This document shows, one piece after another, positions 1 through 7,024 of a DNA stretch of 17,103 nucleotides. The notes under the pieces were generated by a model. That model was not told where the DNA came from and did not search any database. It was given only the letters and a program-made list of their open reading frames with translations. Source of the stretch: Candidatus Saccharimonadota bacterium (GTDB lineage Bacteria > Patescibacteriota > Saccharimonadia > Saccharimonadales > Saccharimonadaceae); contig JAQGGY010000036.1 in assembly GCA_028289095.1 (NCBI GenBank), forward strand, positions 1 to 17,103, in the 5' to 3' direction. The stretch's first letter is position 1. The number at the start of each line of letters is the position of its first letter. The position numbers were made by a program, and so were the translations under genes.

Positions 1-17
1 TATTCGCCAAAATTATT

Positions 18-269
18 TTATGGCTGAGATAGCTTATCCTTATCGCCCCATGTCGCATCGTCGGTCGCGTCTTCGCGCACAACCTCATCATCTTCATCGT
101 CATCGACCTGGTCTTCTTCATCAACCACTCGGTCTTCTTCCGCCTGGTCGCCACGGCCTTTCATTTCGCCCATCTTTTCATGCATTGCGTCATTGGCGTC
201 ATCCGCTTTGTCTGCCGCGCCATCTTTTACATCTTCAGCTTTGTCTTTTGCATCGTCAAAAAATCCCAT
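18..269 (-). CDS. Small, highly acidic hypothetical protein (83 aa)
   Basis: I cannot assign a specific function. The protein starts MGFFDDAKDKAEDVKDGAADK, an amphipathic Ala/Lys/Asp-rich stretch resembling short stress-type proteins (CsbD-like or MT0933/Rv0909-like antitoxin families); this is a resemblance of style only. From about residue 40 it becomes an Asp/Glu-rich tail. I count 33 acidic and 11 basic (Lys/Arg) residues, so it is strongly anionic. It has no signal peptide, membrane segment or cysteine and is probably disordered and cytoplasmic. The ATG at 267-269 is preceded by GGAGG with a 6-nt spacer, and the flanking bases extend the match to the 16S tail, so this start is firm and expression is probably high. 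It ends in TAA. It lies 70 nt downstream of mnmA and probably has its own promoter. It could be a nucleic-acid mimic, an ion-binding or a stress protein. Confidence 0.8.
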   Translation of the reverse strand: MGFFDDAKDKAEDVKDGAADKADDANDAMHEKMGEMKGRGDQAEEDRVVDEEDQVDDDEDDEVVREDATDDATWGDKDKLSQP

Positions 270-271
270 TT

Positions 272-282
272 ATCACCTCCTT
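272..282 (-). promoter_or_regulatory. Near-perfect Shine-Dalgarno of the acidic 83-aa gene
   Basis: On the minus strand the bases read AAGGAGGTGAT, complementary to the 3' tail of bacterial 16S rRNA over 11 positions. GGAGG (276-280) lies 6 nt before the ATG. It is the strongest ribosome binding site in the window and fixes the start of the acidic protein. Confidence 0.9.
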
Positions 283-302
283 AGATTAGTTTTACTCTGT
301 AA

Positions 303-330
303 GTATGATGAATATATTCTGAAGTGTCAG
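303..330 (-). promoter_or_regulatory. Candidate promoter of the acidic 83-aa gene with a palindrome in the spacer
   Basis: On the minus strand CTGACA (325-330, like the -35 box TTGACA) is followed after 16 nt by CATACT (303-308, like TATAAT). The spacer contains a perfect 10-bp palindrome, GAATATATTC (310-319), where a repressor could bind. A start around 295-297 would give a leader of about 26 nt. The assignment is from motif similarity only. The short region 270-339 otherwise shows no terminator for mnmA. Confidence 0.35.
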
Positions 331-339
331 TGAATTAAT

Positions 340-1377
340 TTACAAGACAATGCCGCCGCCAAGGCAGATATCACCATCATATATGACGACCGATTGCCCA
401 CTGGCAATAGCGCGCTGTTCGTCATGAAGCGTCAAAGCTGCCTGCCCGTCGTTAAATGTCAGGTCAGCGGCTGTCAGCGGTGCGCGGTGGCGAATACGAA
501 TGTCGTAAGTACCGGGATTTGGCGCATCATTAATCCAGTGCGTCAATTCTAATTGGACGGTCGCTTTCCATAATGTTTTATCATTCAAATCGGTCGTGAC
601 ATACACTTCATTTTTATCCATGTTTTTGCCGACGACATAATAAGGCAAGCCGCCGCCAAGGTCTAATCCGTGACGCTGCCCTAACGTGTAAAATATAGCA
701 CCGTCATGATGTCCTAAAATTTTACCAGTTTTTTTATCAATAATTTCACCTGGGATTTGCTGCACATATTGCGAAAGGAATTCGCGAATGCCGACTTTGC
801 CGACAAAACAGATACCCTGTGAATCCTTTTTACCTGCAGTAAATAGCCCACGCTCCTTAGCCATATCACGGACGGTCGGTTTGGTGTATTCACCTAATGG
901 AAATAATGTTTTTTCCAGTGCCGCGCCCGTAACGCGATACAAGAAATAAGTTTGGTCTTTGTTTGTATCAACTGCCATTTTCAGAACACCATCATTCACT
1001 CGTGCATAATGGCCTGTCGCTATGAGATCTGCACCATCCTCTAGTGCTGTTTCCAAAAATATTTTAAATTTTACTTCCTGATTGCACATAATATCAGGGT
1101 TAGGTGTGCGGCCAGCTTTGTATTCCTCGATCATATAATCGACGACTTTTTGCTTGTATTCATTTTCAAAATCAAATACTTTAAAATCTATTCCTAGCTG
1201 TACGGCAACACGTTTAGCATCAGCCAAGTCGTCCGCCCAAGGACATTTCATGCCAGGTAAATCTTTGGTCCAGTTTTTCATATACACACCCGTGACATCA
1301 TAACCTTGCTCTTTTAACAAAGCCGCTGTCAAGCTACTGTCTACCCCACCACTCATGCCAACATATACTTTTATCAT
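340..1377 (-). CDS. mnmA: tRNA-specific 2-thiouridylase MnmA
   Basis: MnmA adenylates U34 of the Lys, Glu and Gln tRNAs with ATP and replaces the 2-oxygen with sulfur, in the cytoplasm. The N-terminus has the PP-loop MSGGVDSS (residues 8-15). The motif CPWADDLADA (45-54) is typical of the family. The two catalytic cysteines are visible: Cys98 in NPDIMCNQEVKF and Cys190 in DSQGICFVG. DQTYFLY (141-147) is also conserved. At 345 residues it is close to the usual 360-370, so it is full length. Its ATG overlaps the stop of the DUF218 gene as ATGA, implying translational coupling, and a cysteine desulfurase lies two genes upstream. This matches the B. subtilis pairing of a desulfurase (YrvO) with MnmA, where sulfur passes directly without Tus proteins. 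No Tus-like gene is seen here. Confidence 0.97.
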   Translation of the reverse strand: MIKVYVGMSGGVDSSLTAALLKEQGYDVTGVYMKNWTKDLPGMKCPWADDLADAKRVAVQLGIDFKVFDFENEYKQKVVDYMIEEYKAGRTPNPDIMCNQEVKFKIFLETALEDGADLIATGHYARVNDGVLKMAVDTNKDQTYFLYRVTGAALEKTLFPLGEYTKPTVRDMAKERGLFTAGKKDSQGICFVGKVGIREFLSQYVQQIPGEIIDKKTGKILGHHDGAIFYTLGQRHGLDLGGGLPYYVVGKNMDKNEVYVTTDLNDKTLWKATVQLELTHWINDAPNPGTYDIRIRHRAPLTAADLTFNDGQAALTLHDEQRAIASGQSVVIYDGDICLGGGIVL

Positions 1378-1976
1378 CGCGTACCTACAGCATAAAATAG
1401 AATAATTTTCATAAATTCACCCGATGCCAAATACCAGCCCGTTGGTGTTAACCACCACAAACTAGACCATTGCCGGTCAATTGCTACTGGATGGTTACGA
1501 ACATTAACTAGTCCTTCGGAGCGCTTGTTAAATTCCAGGCTCGCGCGACGCTGGTGATATCCTGATGTCACTAAAATCACTGACGATATTTCATTTTCTT
1601 GAAAAATATCGAGTGTATTTTCGGCGTTTTGTCGAGTTGTCTCACCTTCGTCCTCGGTAATGATATCTGCGTCGGGTACACCAGCATCCCGAGCGATATC
1701 GCGCATGACTTCAGCGTTACTTGGACCGGACTTATCTTGGGCAGCCCCAGAAAAAATCAGTTTCGGCGCCCAACCTTTTTTATATAAATCAATTGCTTCA
1801 CGCGCACGTGATGATGTATCGCCACCACTAATCGCCACGATGGCATCGGTCGGCTGACATGACAAACTATTGTCCGGCAGGTCCTTACATTTGGCTAAAT
1901 CATCAGGGCCTAGATATACTGTCAGACCAAAAATTACTCCGATAACGACGACAAGAAGAATAATTATTATTTTCAC
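1374..1976 (-). CDS. Membrane-anchored DUF218 (YdcF/SanA-like) protein
   Basis: The 200-residue protein starts with a hydrophobic helix (about residues 2-21) after a single Lys, with no clear cleavage site, so it is probably an N-terminally anchored membrane protein with its domain outside. The domain shows DUF218 hallmarks: ISGGD (49-53), REAIDLYKKGWAPKLIFSG (59-77), an acidic turn with TTRQNAEN (113-120), TSGYHQRRA (137-145), and a Trp-rich C-terminal part. The family (YdcF, SanA, ElyC) is linked to envelope functions, but its biochemical reaction is poorly defined. The start is GTG at 1974-1976, overlapping the TGA of the desulfurase (GTGA), with AAAGGA upstream as Shine-Dalgarno. Its stop overlaps the mnmA start. 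An envelope protein wedged inside a tRNA-thiolation operon may only reflect compaction. Confidence 0.85.
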   Translation of the reverse strand: MKIIIILLVVVIGVIFGLTVYLGPDDLAKCKDLPDNSLSCQPTDAIVAISGGDTSSRAREAIDLYKKGWAPKLIFSGAAQDKSGPSNAEVMRDIARDAGVPDADIITEDEGETTRQNAENTLDIFQENEISSVILVTSGYHQRRASLEFNKRSEGLVNVRNHPVAIDRQWSSLWWLTPTGWYLASGEFMKIILFYAVGTR

Positions 1977-3127
1977 GCCGCCATCCTTTTTCGTTCGCGT
2001 GTTATCTCTTCGATGATAATATCGCCGGCTTTGGCAATCGTTTTATCTGTTGATAGATGCCCTAATGTTAAGCGCAGACTGCCGTCTGCAACTTCGGGCG
2101 GTAAATTAATCGCCGTTAATACATGCGAACGCGTTCCTTTATTTGCAGCGCAGGCGCTACCTGTCGCAACCATGACACCACGCATTTCAAGTGCGAACAC
2201 TAAACGTTCCGCATCAAGACCTGGAAAAGATATATGCAAGTGACTAGGAAGGCGACGTTTTTGTGAACCAGAAATAATTGCATCATCAAATGCCGTTACT
2301 AGTTTATTTTGCAACCCATCGCGTAAGTTTCGTAAACGATCAGCTTCGTATTTTCGGTGCGCGTCAGCCAGCTCCATTGCTTTTGCAAATCCTACAACGC
2401 CAGCAACATTCTCGGTCCCGCTACGAAGCCCGCGCTCTTGACCGCCACCGACAATTTGCGGATTCAATGCGACGTTATTTGACGCCCATAGCAAACCGAC
2501 TTGTTTTGGTCCGTAGACTTTACCAGCATTAAGCGTCAGTAAGTCCACGCCCAACCGTGATACATGGATATCCAGCTGGCCAGCACCCTGCGAAGCGTCA
2601 GAATGCAAATAAATTGGCATCGTATTACCTGCTGCGCGTCGCTTTTCGCGTTCGTCGTTGATAACCACGGCAATGTCGCGTAACGGCTGCACCGTTCCTA
2701 GTTCGTTATTGGCAAGTGCAATACTGACCAACCGCGTGTCCGGACGGATGGCGACGCGTACCGCATCAGCTGTTACGACTCCTTTTTCATCACACGCAAT
2801 AATCGTATGGTCTGAACGTTTTGCCGCAGCGAGTACGGCATGATGCTCGATATTTGCCGTCACCACGTGGCCGCCAATACTACTGAATGCCAGGTTAATC
2901 GATTCTGTTGCTCCTGCAGTCATAACTAATTCATCGCCTTTGGCGCCAATCGTTTGTGCAATCGCTTGCTTGGCAGCATCGTAATCATGACGGACGGTTA
3001 ACGCCGGCGCGTACGGACTGGATGGATTGAAAAATAGTTCTGAAAAATACGGTTGCATGACGCGAAGCACACGCTCATCAAGTGGCGTAGCGGCAGCATG
3101 GTCCAAATACAATAATTCTTCAGTCAT
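1973..3127 (-). CDS. Cysteine desulfurase (NifS/IscS family, class V aminotransferase)
   Basis: This PLP enzyme takes sulfur from L-cysteine to form a persulfide for tRNA thiolation and possibly Fe-S clusters. Counting from a GTG one codon earlier: LYLDHAAATP at the N-terminus, GATES (73-77), the cofactor-facing His96/His97 in EHH, SDASQ (177-181) with the PLP Asp178, the Schiff-base Lys204 in NAGKVYGPKQVG, RSGTEN (236-241), and the catalytic Cys327 in ATGSACAA. The residue before the Lys is Gly, whereas IscS/NifS proteins usually have His (SAHK). Two starts are possible, GTG 3130 or ATG 3127. I chose ATG, but neither has a Shine-Dalgarno, and a -10 box 7 nt from the GTG suggests a leaderless message. 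Placement with mnmA indicates that MnmA is its main sulfur acceptor. Confidence 0.94.
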   Translation of the reverse strand: MTEELLYLDHAAATPLDERVLRVMQPYFSELFFNPSSPYAPALTVRHDYDAAKQAIAQTIGAKGDELVMTAGATESINLAFSSIGGHVVTANIEHHAVLAAAKRSDHTIIACDEKGVVTADAVRVAIRPDTRLVSIALANNELGTVQPLRDIAVVINDEREKRRAAGNTMPIYLHSDASQGAGQLDIHVSRLGVDLLTLNAGKVYGPKQVGLLWASNNVALNPQIVGGGQERGLRSGTENVAGVVGFAKAMELADAHRKYEADRLRNLRDGLQNKLVTAFDDAIISGSQKRRLPSHLHISFPGLDAERLVFALEMRGVMVATGSACAANKGTRSHVLTAINLPPEVADGSLRLTLGHLSTDKTIAKAGDIIIEEITRERKRMAA

Positions 3128-3137
3128 CACTTCTACT

Positions 3138-3146
3138 AGTATAGCA
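3138..3146 (-). promoter_or_regulatory. Extended -10 promoter before the cysteine desulfurase
   Basis: The minus strand reads TGCTATACT, an extended -10 (TGn plus TATACT), 7 nt before GTG 3130 and 10 nt before ATG 3127. No good -35 is seen in the upstream coding sequence and there is no Shine-Dalgarno in the gap. Transcription would start at or next to the start codon. The 12-mer TTGCTATACTAG recurs before the RpfB-like gene. Confidence 0.6.
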
Positions 3147-3149
3147 AAT

Positions 3150-3587
3150 TTACGCTAGCATCTTGCCTGTGCGAGGATCGCGCTTGTAAACACCGCGAGC
3201 AACTTGTTCGTAGTACATGCGTGTGGCCATCACAAGGTTATCAAGTTCGGCTCCTTCGATAAAGGTATATCGCGAACCACCTTGCACTTTTAAGATGCCG
3301 TTATCATGGACTTCGTAGCGGGTTGTTGATTGCTCTACCTCTCCAGTTTGGGGATTTGGACCTTCTTCATACCAAATCCAAGTATTTTCATCCAAACAAA
3401 AGAATTCCCGGCGAAATCCCGCGGGAATAGGGCCAAATAATTGTGCACCAATTTCACTTTCCAGTTGAATAAGTTCTCGCTCGGTAAATTGGCCGAACAG
3501 ATGCTTTTTTGGCATACGCAACATATTAGCGTCGTCATCATTTTCGCCAGTGATCAATTGTAGTGCTTTTTTAAAGAGGCTGCTCAT
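3150..3587 (-). CDS. Conserved-looking hypothetical protein (145 aa)
   Basis: I do not recognise a named family. The protein is soluble, with no signal peptide or membrane helix. It opens with a short helix-like segment (MSSLFKKALQLITGEN), then an Asp-rich turn, then a mixed alpha/beta body with several aromatic residues, including ENTWIWYEEG near residue 67 and ATRMYYEQVARGVY near 121. The C-terminus is basic (KRDPRTGKMLA). The pattern suggests a folded, functional domain rather than a spurious reading frame. The ATG has AAGGGA upstream with a 6-nt gap, a good ribosome binding site, and the gene starts only 10 nt after the stop of its upstream neighbour, so the two are probably one operon. 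The cysteine desulfurase promoter overlaps the region just after its stop. Confidence 0.8.
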   Translation of the reverse strand: MSSLFKKALQLITGENDDDANMLRMPKKHLFGQFTERELIQLESEIGAQLFGPIPAGFRREFFCLDENTWIWYEEGPNPQTGEVEQSTTRYEVHDNGILKVQGGSRYTFIEGAELDNLVMATRMYYEQVARGVYKRDPRTGKMLA

Positions 3588-3597
3588 AAATATCCCT

Positions 3598-3978
3598 TTA
3601 TGCAGCTAAGTCCATATCATTTTTCGTTGGAGCCTGAGCCTGAACGTTTGCTGGGCTGTCAAAATATGGAGCTGCGTCTGCAGACTCTTCAAAAAGGTTG
3701 ATATGCGTCTCGTTATACCCTTTACGCAGGTCGAAAACAACTTTTCGGCCAATCAATTTAACCACTTCTTGCGGACTAAGGGGTGCGTATTCGAGGCGTT
3801 TTTGCACCGCTTCTTCCAAGGGTTGCGTTGCAGCAGAAATATCCGCACGGGCACGTTCGGCTTCTAATAATGCAAGGTCACTCGCATGTAAATCAATTTG
3901 ATTGCCGTGCTCGAAAGTAGTACCAGTTCGTTGAGGATACTGGTCGGTGGCAGGCGGTGTGTATTGTTCTGTAGGCAT
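3598..3978 (-). CDS. Hypothetical protein (126 aa), partly disordered
   Basis: No family is recognised. The start is placed at ATG 3976-3978 (MPTEQYTPPATDQYPQR) because GGAAG lies 7 nt upstream. The open frame continues 25 codons further to an ATG at 4053, but that extension runs into tatD, is basic and low in structure, and has no ribosome binding site. The protein has a Pro/Thr/Gln-rich N-terminal tail, a central helical part (about residues 28-60, rich in Glu, Ala, Arg and Leu), the segment LSPQEVVKLIGRKVVFDLRK near the middle, and an Ala/Pro/Asp-rich C-terminus. It is probably cytoplasmic. With only 10 nt to the 145-aa gene downstream, the two are likely co-translated and may act together. 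Confidence 0.72.
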   Translation of the reverse strand: MPTEQYTPPATDQYPQRTGTTFEHGNQIDLHASDLALLEAERARADISAATQPLEEAVQKRLEYAPLSPQEVVKLIGRKVVFDLRKGYNETHINLFEESADAAPYFDSPANVQAQAPTKNDMDLAA

Positions 3979-4027
3979 TGTAAACTTCCACTTATTTATT
4001 AAAGTTGGCGTGTTTAACTGTTTGTGT

Positions 4028-4774
4028 TTAGAGTGCGAATAACGCATGAGCATTTGCAGATGTCTTTGCAGCTAACTCATCAAGTGATAATCCACGGATT
4101 CTCGCATGATGTTCGGCTACGTATCTTACATATGCTGGCTCATTCACTTTACCACGTAAGGGGGTGGGTGTCAAGAAAGGCGCATCGGTTTCTAGTAATA
4201 AACGATCAACTGGGATTGATGCGAACATTTCTTGTTGTTTTTCGTCCTTCGTAAAGGTGCTGATGCCGTTGACACCTATATATAGACCCCTGTTAACAGC
4301 GTTGGTCATGTTGGCGTGCGAATCCGTAAAACTATGCAAAACCCCGTGTATTTTTGTAGAATAGCTATCAAGAATAGGCCAAAAATCATCGAAAGCGTCG
4401 CGTACATGAAAAATAACTGGTAAATTACGCGCGAGTGCGAGTTCGATTTGATCTTTTAGAGCAGCTATCTGCACTTCACGCGGACTGTGCGTATAGAAAT
4501 AATCCAAGCCGATCTCGCCTACGGCAATGATTTTTCGACTATTCATACTAGCTAATTTATCGTAGCCGTCCTTTGTATCGTGAGGATGCACACCGATTGA
4601 CGCGTAGATATGATCATACTTTTCAGCAAACCCAATCGCTTCTAATGAACTTTTTTCACTTGTCCCTACGCATATCATTTTTTCGGCACCTGCCTCTTGT
4701 GCACGCTGCAGGACATCGCTGATATCCAGCGAGTAATCAGCCTCATGAATGTGGCAATGGGTATCTACTAACAT
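4028..4774 (-). CDS. tatD: TatD-family metal-dependent DNase
   Basis: TatD proteins are cytoplasmic TIM-barrel metallohydrolases with 3'-5' exonuclease or deoxyribonuclease activity linked to DNA repair and turnover. The metal ligands are all present: His6 and His8 in DTHCHIH, Glu87 in GEIGLDY, His123 in IFHVRDA, His147 in LHSFTD and Asp197 in LETDAPFLTP. GVHPHD (61-66) is also typical. At 248 residues it matches the usual length of about 255-260. Its ATG begins immediately after the TAA of metG (TAAATG, zero gap), so it must be translationally coupled. metG-tatD adjacency is also found in B. subtilis (metS-yabD), supporting an ancestral operon. The region 3979-4027 after it holds only the leader of the next gene. 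Confidence 0.96.
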   Translation of the reverse strand: MLVDTHCHIHEADYSLDISDVLQRAQEAGAEKMICVGTSEKSSLEAIGFAEKYDHIYASIGVHPHDTKDGYDKLASMNSRKIIAVGEIGLDYFYTHSPREVQIAALKDQIELALARNLPVIFHVRDAFDDFWPILDSYSTKIHGVLHSFTDSHANMTNAVNRGLYIGVNGISTFTKDEKQQEMFASIPVDRLLLETDAPFLTPTPLRGKVNEPAYVRYVAEHHARIRGLSLDELAAKTSANAHALFAL

Positions 4775-6289
4775 TTACGCCTCTTTTGCAGGAGCAGCGA
4801 CTGTGGTTGCCGTACGAGGATCTTCGGAATACTGATATATTTTAGGGAATAAGCCGCCAACTGTTTCAAGCGGAACAACGACACCGGTGCCAAATGTCTT
4901 ATTAATGACATCTGATGTGTTTGGCAGGAATGGCGAAAGCTGGTGACCAATTTGAATCAGCGTACCAACCGCGTGTCCCAATACTTCGCCTAAATGTGAT
5001 TCCGCTTCAGGGTCAGACTCGCGCTGTTTAGCGATTTCCCATGGCTTTACCATTTCAATGTATTTATTCAGTGAACGGATAGTGAGCCACACGTTATCGA
5101 GCGCTTGATCGAATTGCAAATGATTCATTGCATCATAGTACGGTTTCATGTCGTGATCAGACTGCAGCGCATCACCAACGACGCCACTTTGATAGCGAGT
5201 AACCATACCTGACACGCGCGAAATCAGATTACCTAAATCGTTCCCAAGTTCGGTGTTATACGCCATTTCAAACTTTTCCCAAGTGAAATCACCATCATCA
5301 AGCGTTGGAATATGGCGAGCAAAGAAGTAACGGAATGCATCGAGGCCGTATTCATCGATAATTTTATTCGGATCGACACCGTTACCTAGGGTTTTACTCA
5401 TTTTAACATTGCCCACATTAACATGGCCGTGTACTAATAACTTCTTCGGCAGTGGCAGCCCAAGCCCTAGCAACATCGGCGGCCAAATACCCGCGTGAAA
5501 GCGCAAGATATCCTTACCGATTACTTGCACGTCGGCAGGCCAGTATTCTTCCCAGCCTACTTTATCAGGATAGCCCAGTACGGTGATGTAATTAGCAAGT
5601 GCGTCGATCCACACGTACATAATTTGATCAGGATCGCCAGGAACAGGCACCCCCCAGCTAAGGTTTTTACGCGGACGAGAAATACTGACATCCTGAATAC
5701 CGTCTTTGATCAGTTCAAGGAATTCTTTTTTACGGAATTCCGGGACGATTTCCATGCGACCCGTTTCGATCGCTTCACGTACTTTTTCGGTGAATGCGCT
5801 TGTCTTCAAGTAGTAGTTGTCTTCGCTCAAACGTTGGTACGGCTGATTATGATCAGGACAAATGCCGTTATTCGTTGTCGCCTCTTTATCAGTAACAAAT
5901 GATTCACAACCTTGGCAATACCAGCCCTCATACGTCCCTTTGTAGATATACGGCTGTAATTGCTGCCAAATATATTGCACGGCACCAATATGATGCGGAT
6001 CGGTAGTGCGGATAAAGTCTGTGTAACTGGCGCCGACCTTTTTCATTAATGATTCAAAATTAACATACATTTGGTCGGTATAAGCTTTGGGCTCAAGGTT
6101 ATTTTCAGCAGCTTTGACAGCAATCTTGTTGCCATGTTCGTCGGTACCAACTTGAAAGCGAACCTCTTTGCCGTTTTGTTGTTGGTATCTTGTCCATATA
6201 TCAGCTAATAGGTAGCCGACAGCATGGCCGATATGCGGCGTGCCGTTGACATACGGAATTGCAGTTGTGATGTATAATTTTTTTCCCAT
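4775..6289 (-). CDS. metG: Methionyl-tRNA synthetase
   Basis: MetRS charges initiator and elongator tRNA-Met with methionine using ATP. The class I signatures are HIGH (His19-His22 in TPHIGHAVGY) and KMSKT (296-300) in place of the usual KMSKS. A single zinc knuckle is visible: Cys125-x2-Cys128 and Cys144-x2-His147. FQVGTDEHG (45-53) and the YVWIDALANY segment (225-234) form the methionine pocket. The anticodon-binding helical domain fills the C-terminal third. At 504 residues it lacks the C-terminal EMAP/Arc1p-like tRNA-binding domain of many bacterial MetRS, so it is the short monomer-type form. The ATG has no Shine-Dalgarno. A TGTTATAAT box ends 10 nt upstream, implying a 5' leader of only a few bases. 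Confidence 0.97.
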   Translation of the reverse strand: MGKKLYITTAIPYVNGTPHIGHAVGYLLADIWTRYQQQNGKEVRFQVGTDEHGNKIAVKAAENNLEPKAYTDQMYVNFESLMKKVGASYTDFIRTTDPHHIGAVQYIWQQLQPYIYKGTYEGWYCQGCESFVTDKEATTNNGICPDHNQPYQRLSEDNYYLKTSAFTEKVREAIETGRMEIVPEFRKKEFLELIKDGIQDVSISRPRKNLSWGVPVPGDPDQIMYVWIDALANYITVLGYPDKVGWEEYWPADVQVIGKDILRFHAGIWPPMLLGLGLPLPKKLLVHGHVNVGNVKMSKTLGNGVDPNKIIDEYGLDAFRYFFARHIPTLDDGDFTWEKFEMAYNTELGNDLGNLISRVSGMVTRYQSGVVGDALQSDHDMKPYYDAMNHLQFDQALDNVWLTIRSLNKYIEMVKPWEIAKQRESDPEAESHLGEVLGHAVGTLIQIGHQLSPFLPNTSDVINKTFGTGVVVPLETVGGLFPKIYQYSEDPRTATTVAAPAKEA

Positions 6290-6299
6290 AATTATTTTA

Positions 6300-6308
6300 A
6301 TTATAACA
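6300..6308 (-). promoter_or_regulatory. Extended -10 promoter before metG
   Basis: The minus strand reads TGTTATAAT, a consensus extended -10, in the 27-nt gap between the YfiH-like gene and metG. Ten nt separate it from the ATG, leaving a predicted leader of roughly 3-4 nt without a ribosome binding site. No -35 is evident. metG and tatD could therefore be transcribed separately from the rsmA block. Confidence 0.6.
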
Positions 6309-6316
6309 GAGAGGGA

Positions 6317-7024
6317 TTAATCGCGCATCATCGCGACGATAGCAAAGCGACCGTCGGTCATTTGATTACCTGCTAGGTATTCGCTATGTGAAAAGTAATT
6401 ATCATCATCAGCGGTATCAACGTCACTCAATTCGATTTGTTCTAGGCCGACGCCCGCTCGCTCTAACTGTTCACAGATAACATCATGGAGGCTGCGATTA
6501 TTAAATGCCCGTAGCGGGTAACTGTCGCTACCAACAGCCGGACTGAGCCATATTTTTAGATCCGTCGGAGCACTGCCAAATTCCTCGATTAAATACTGCA
6601 CGCTTCTAGACGCCCCCTCTTGCTCGACACTATGCCGGCCTAAATGCGATACCATCATAACTTTTAACTGCGAGTCATAAATCACTGCGCCAGCACAATC
6701 GGCGAGCGGTAGAAATAACGCGTGGTCCGGGCGCGCGGCGACCAACGCATCGGCATGTAAAGCCGAAACAGGTTCTAGCATCCCCTCACCTAAATTTTCG
6801 TCATCAACGACATGGTAGCGTGCAAAATCAGTCGTATCCTGATATGACACCTGCGCCAATGTCGCCTGTGTCGGATCTATATCGAGCTGTCGCAAGAAAT
6901 TGATACGATTTAGTTCAACTTCGTCTTCATCACCAGAAGCAAACCGCATATTACCATCGTCGACCGATGACACGCCAACAACCATCGCATCGCCAAAAAT
7001 AGTCGGCTGATTAGCGTGTACCAC
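6317..7024 (-). CDS. Divergent YfiH/PgeF-family (laccase-domain, DUF152) protein
   Basis: YfiH/PgeF/LACC1 proteins bind zinc through a His-Cys-His set. They have been linked to nucleoside phosphorolysis/deamination and to editing of peptidoglycan precursors. Counting from TTG 7030, the core is recognisable: LHADALVAARPDHALFLPLADCAGAVIYD (91-119, Cys112) followed by VSHLGRHS (127-134), and the C-terminal FSHSEYLAGNQMTDGRFAIVAM, which matches the family ending in TGR. Two hallmarks are changed: the early QVH motif reads QVS (60-62), so one zinc His is missing, and HAGWRG reads SHLGRH. It may thus have altered or lost catalysis. The start is uncertain: TTG 7030, or GTG 7022-7024, which I prefer because GGGA lies 7 nt before it. 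Either way it overlaps the rsmA stop, and metG follows. Confidence 0.82.
   Translation of the reverse strand: MVHANQPTIFGDAMVVGVSSVDDGNMRFASGDEDEVELNRINFLRQLDIDPTQATLAQVSYQDTTDFARYHVVDDENLGEGMLEPVSALHADALVAARPDHALFLPLADCAGAVIYDSQLKVMMVSHLGRHSVEQEGASRSVQYLIEEFGSAPTDLKIWLSPAVGSDSYPLRAFNNRSLHDVICEQLERAGVGLEQIELSDVDTADDDNYFSHSEYLAGNQMTDGRFAIVAMMRD

Noticed and set aside
272..283. Plus-strand ATCACCTCCTTA identical to the 3' end of 16S rRNA
   Set aside because: No other rRNA sequence surrounds it. It is the complement of the strong Shine-Dalgarno sequence of the minus-strand acidic protein gene.
20..289. Plus-strand 89-aa His/Arg/Leu-rich reading frame
   Set aside because: It is the antisense of the Asp/Glu-rich gene, whose GAT/GAC/GAA codons read as His/Arg/Leu-type codons in another frame. 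It has no ribosome binding site and no recognisable domain.
3980..4020. Possible hairpin with AACTT and AAGTT arms before the 126-aa gene
   Set aside because: The stem is only 5 bp, AT-rich and has a large loop. It is unlikely to be a terminator or a regulatory RNA on its own.
3979..4053. N-terminal extension of the 126-aa protein to ATG 4053
   Set aside because: It overlaps the end of tatD, lacks a ribosome binding site and has unstructured basic composition. ATG 3978 has GGAAG at a good distance.
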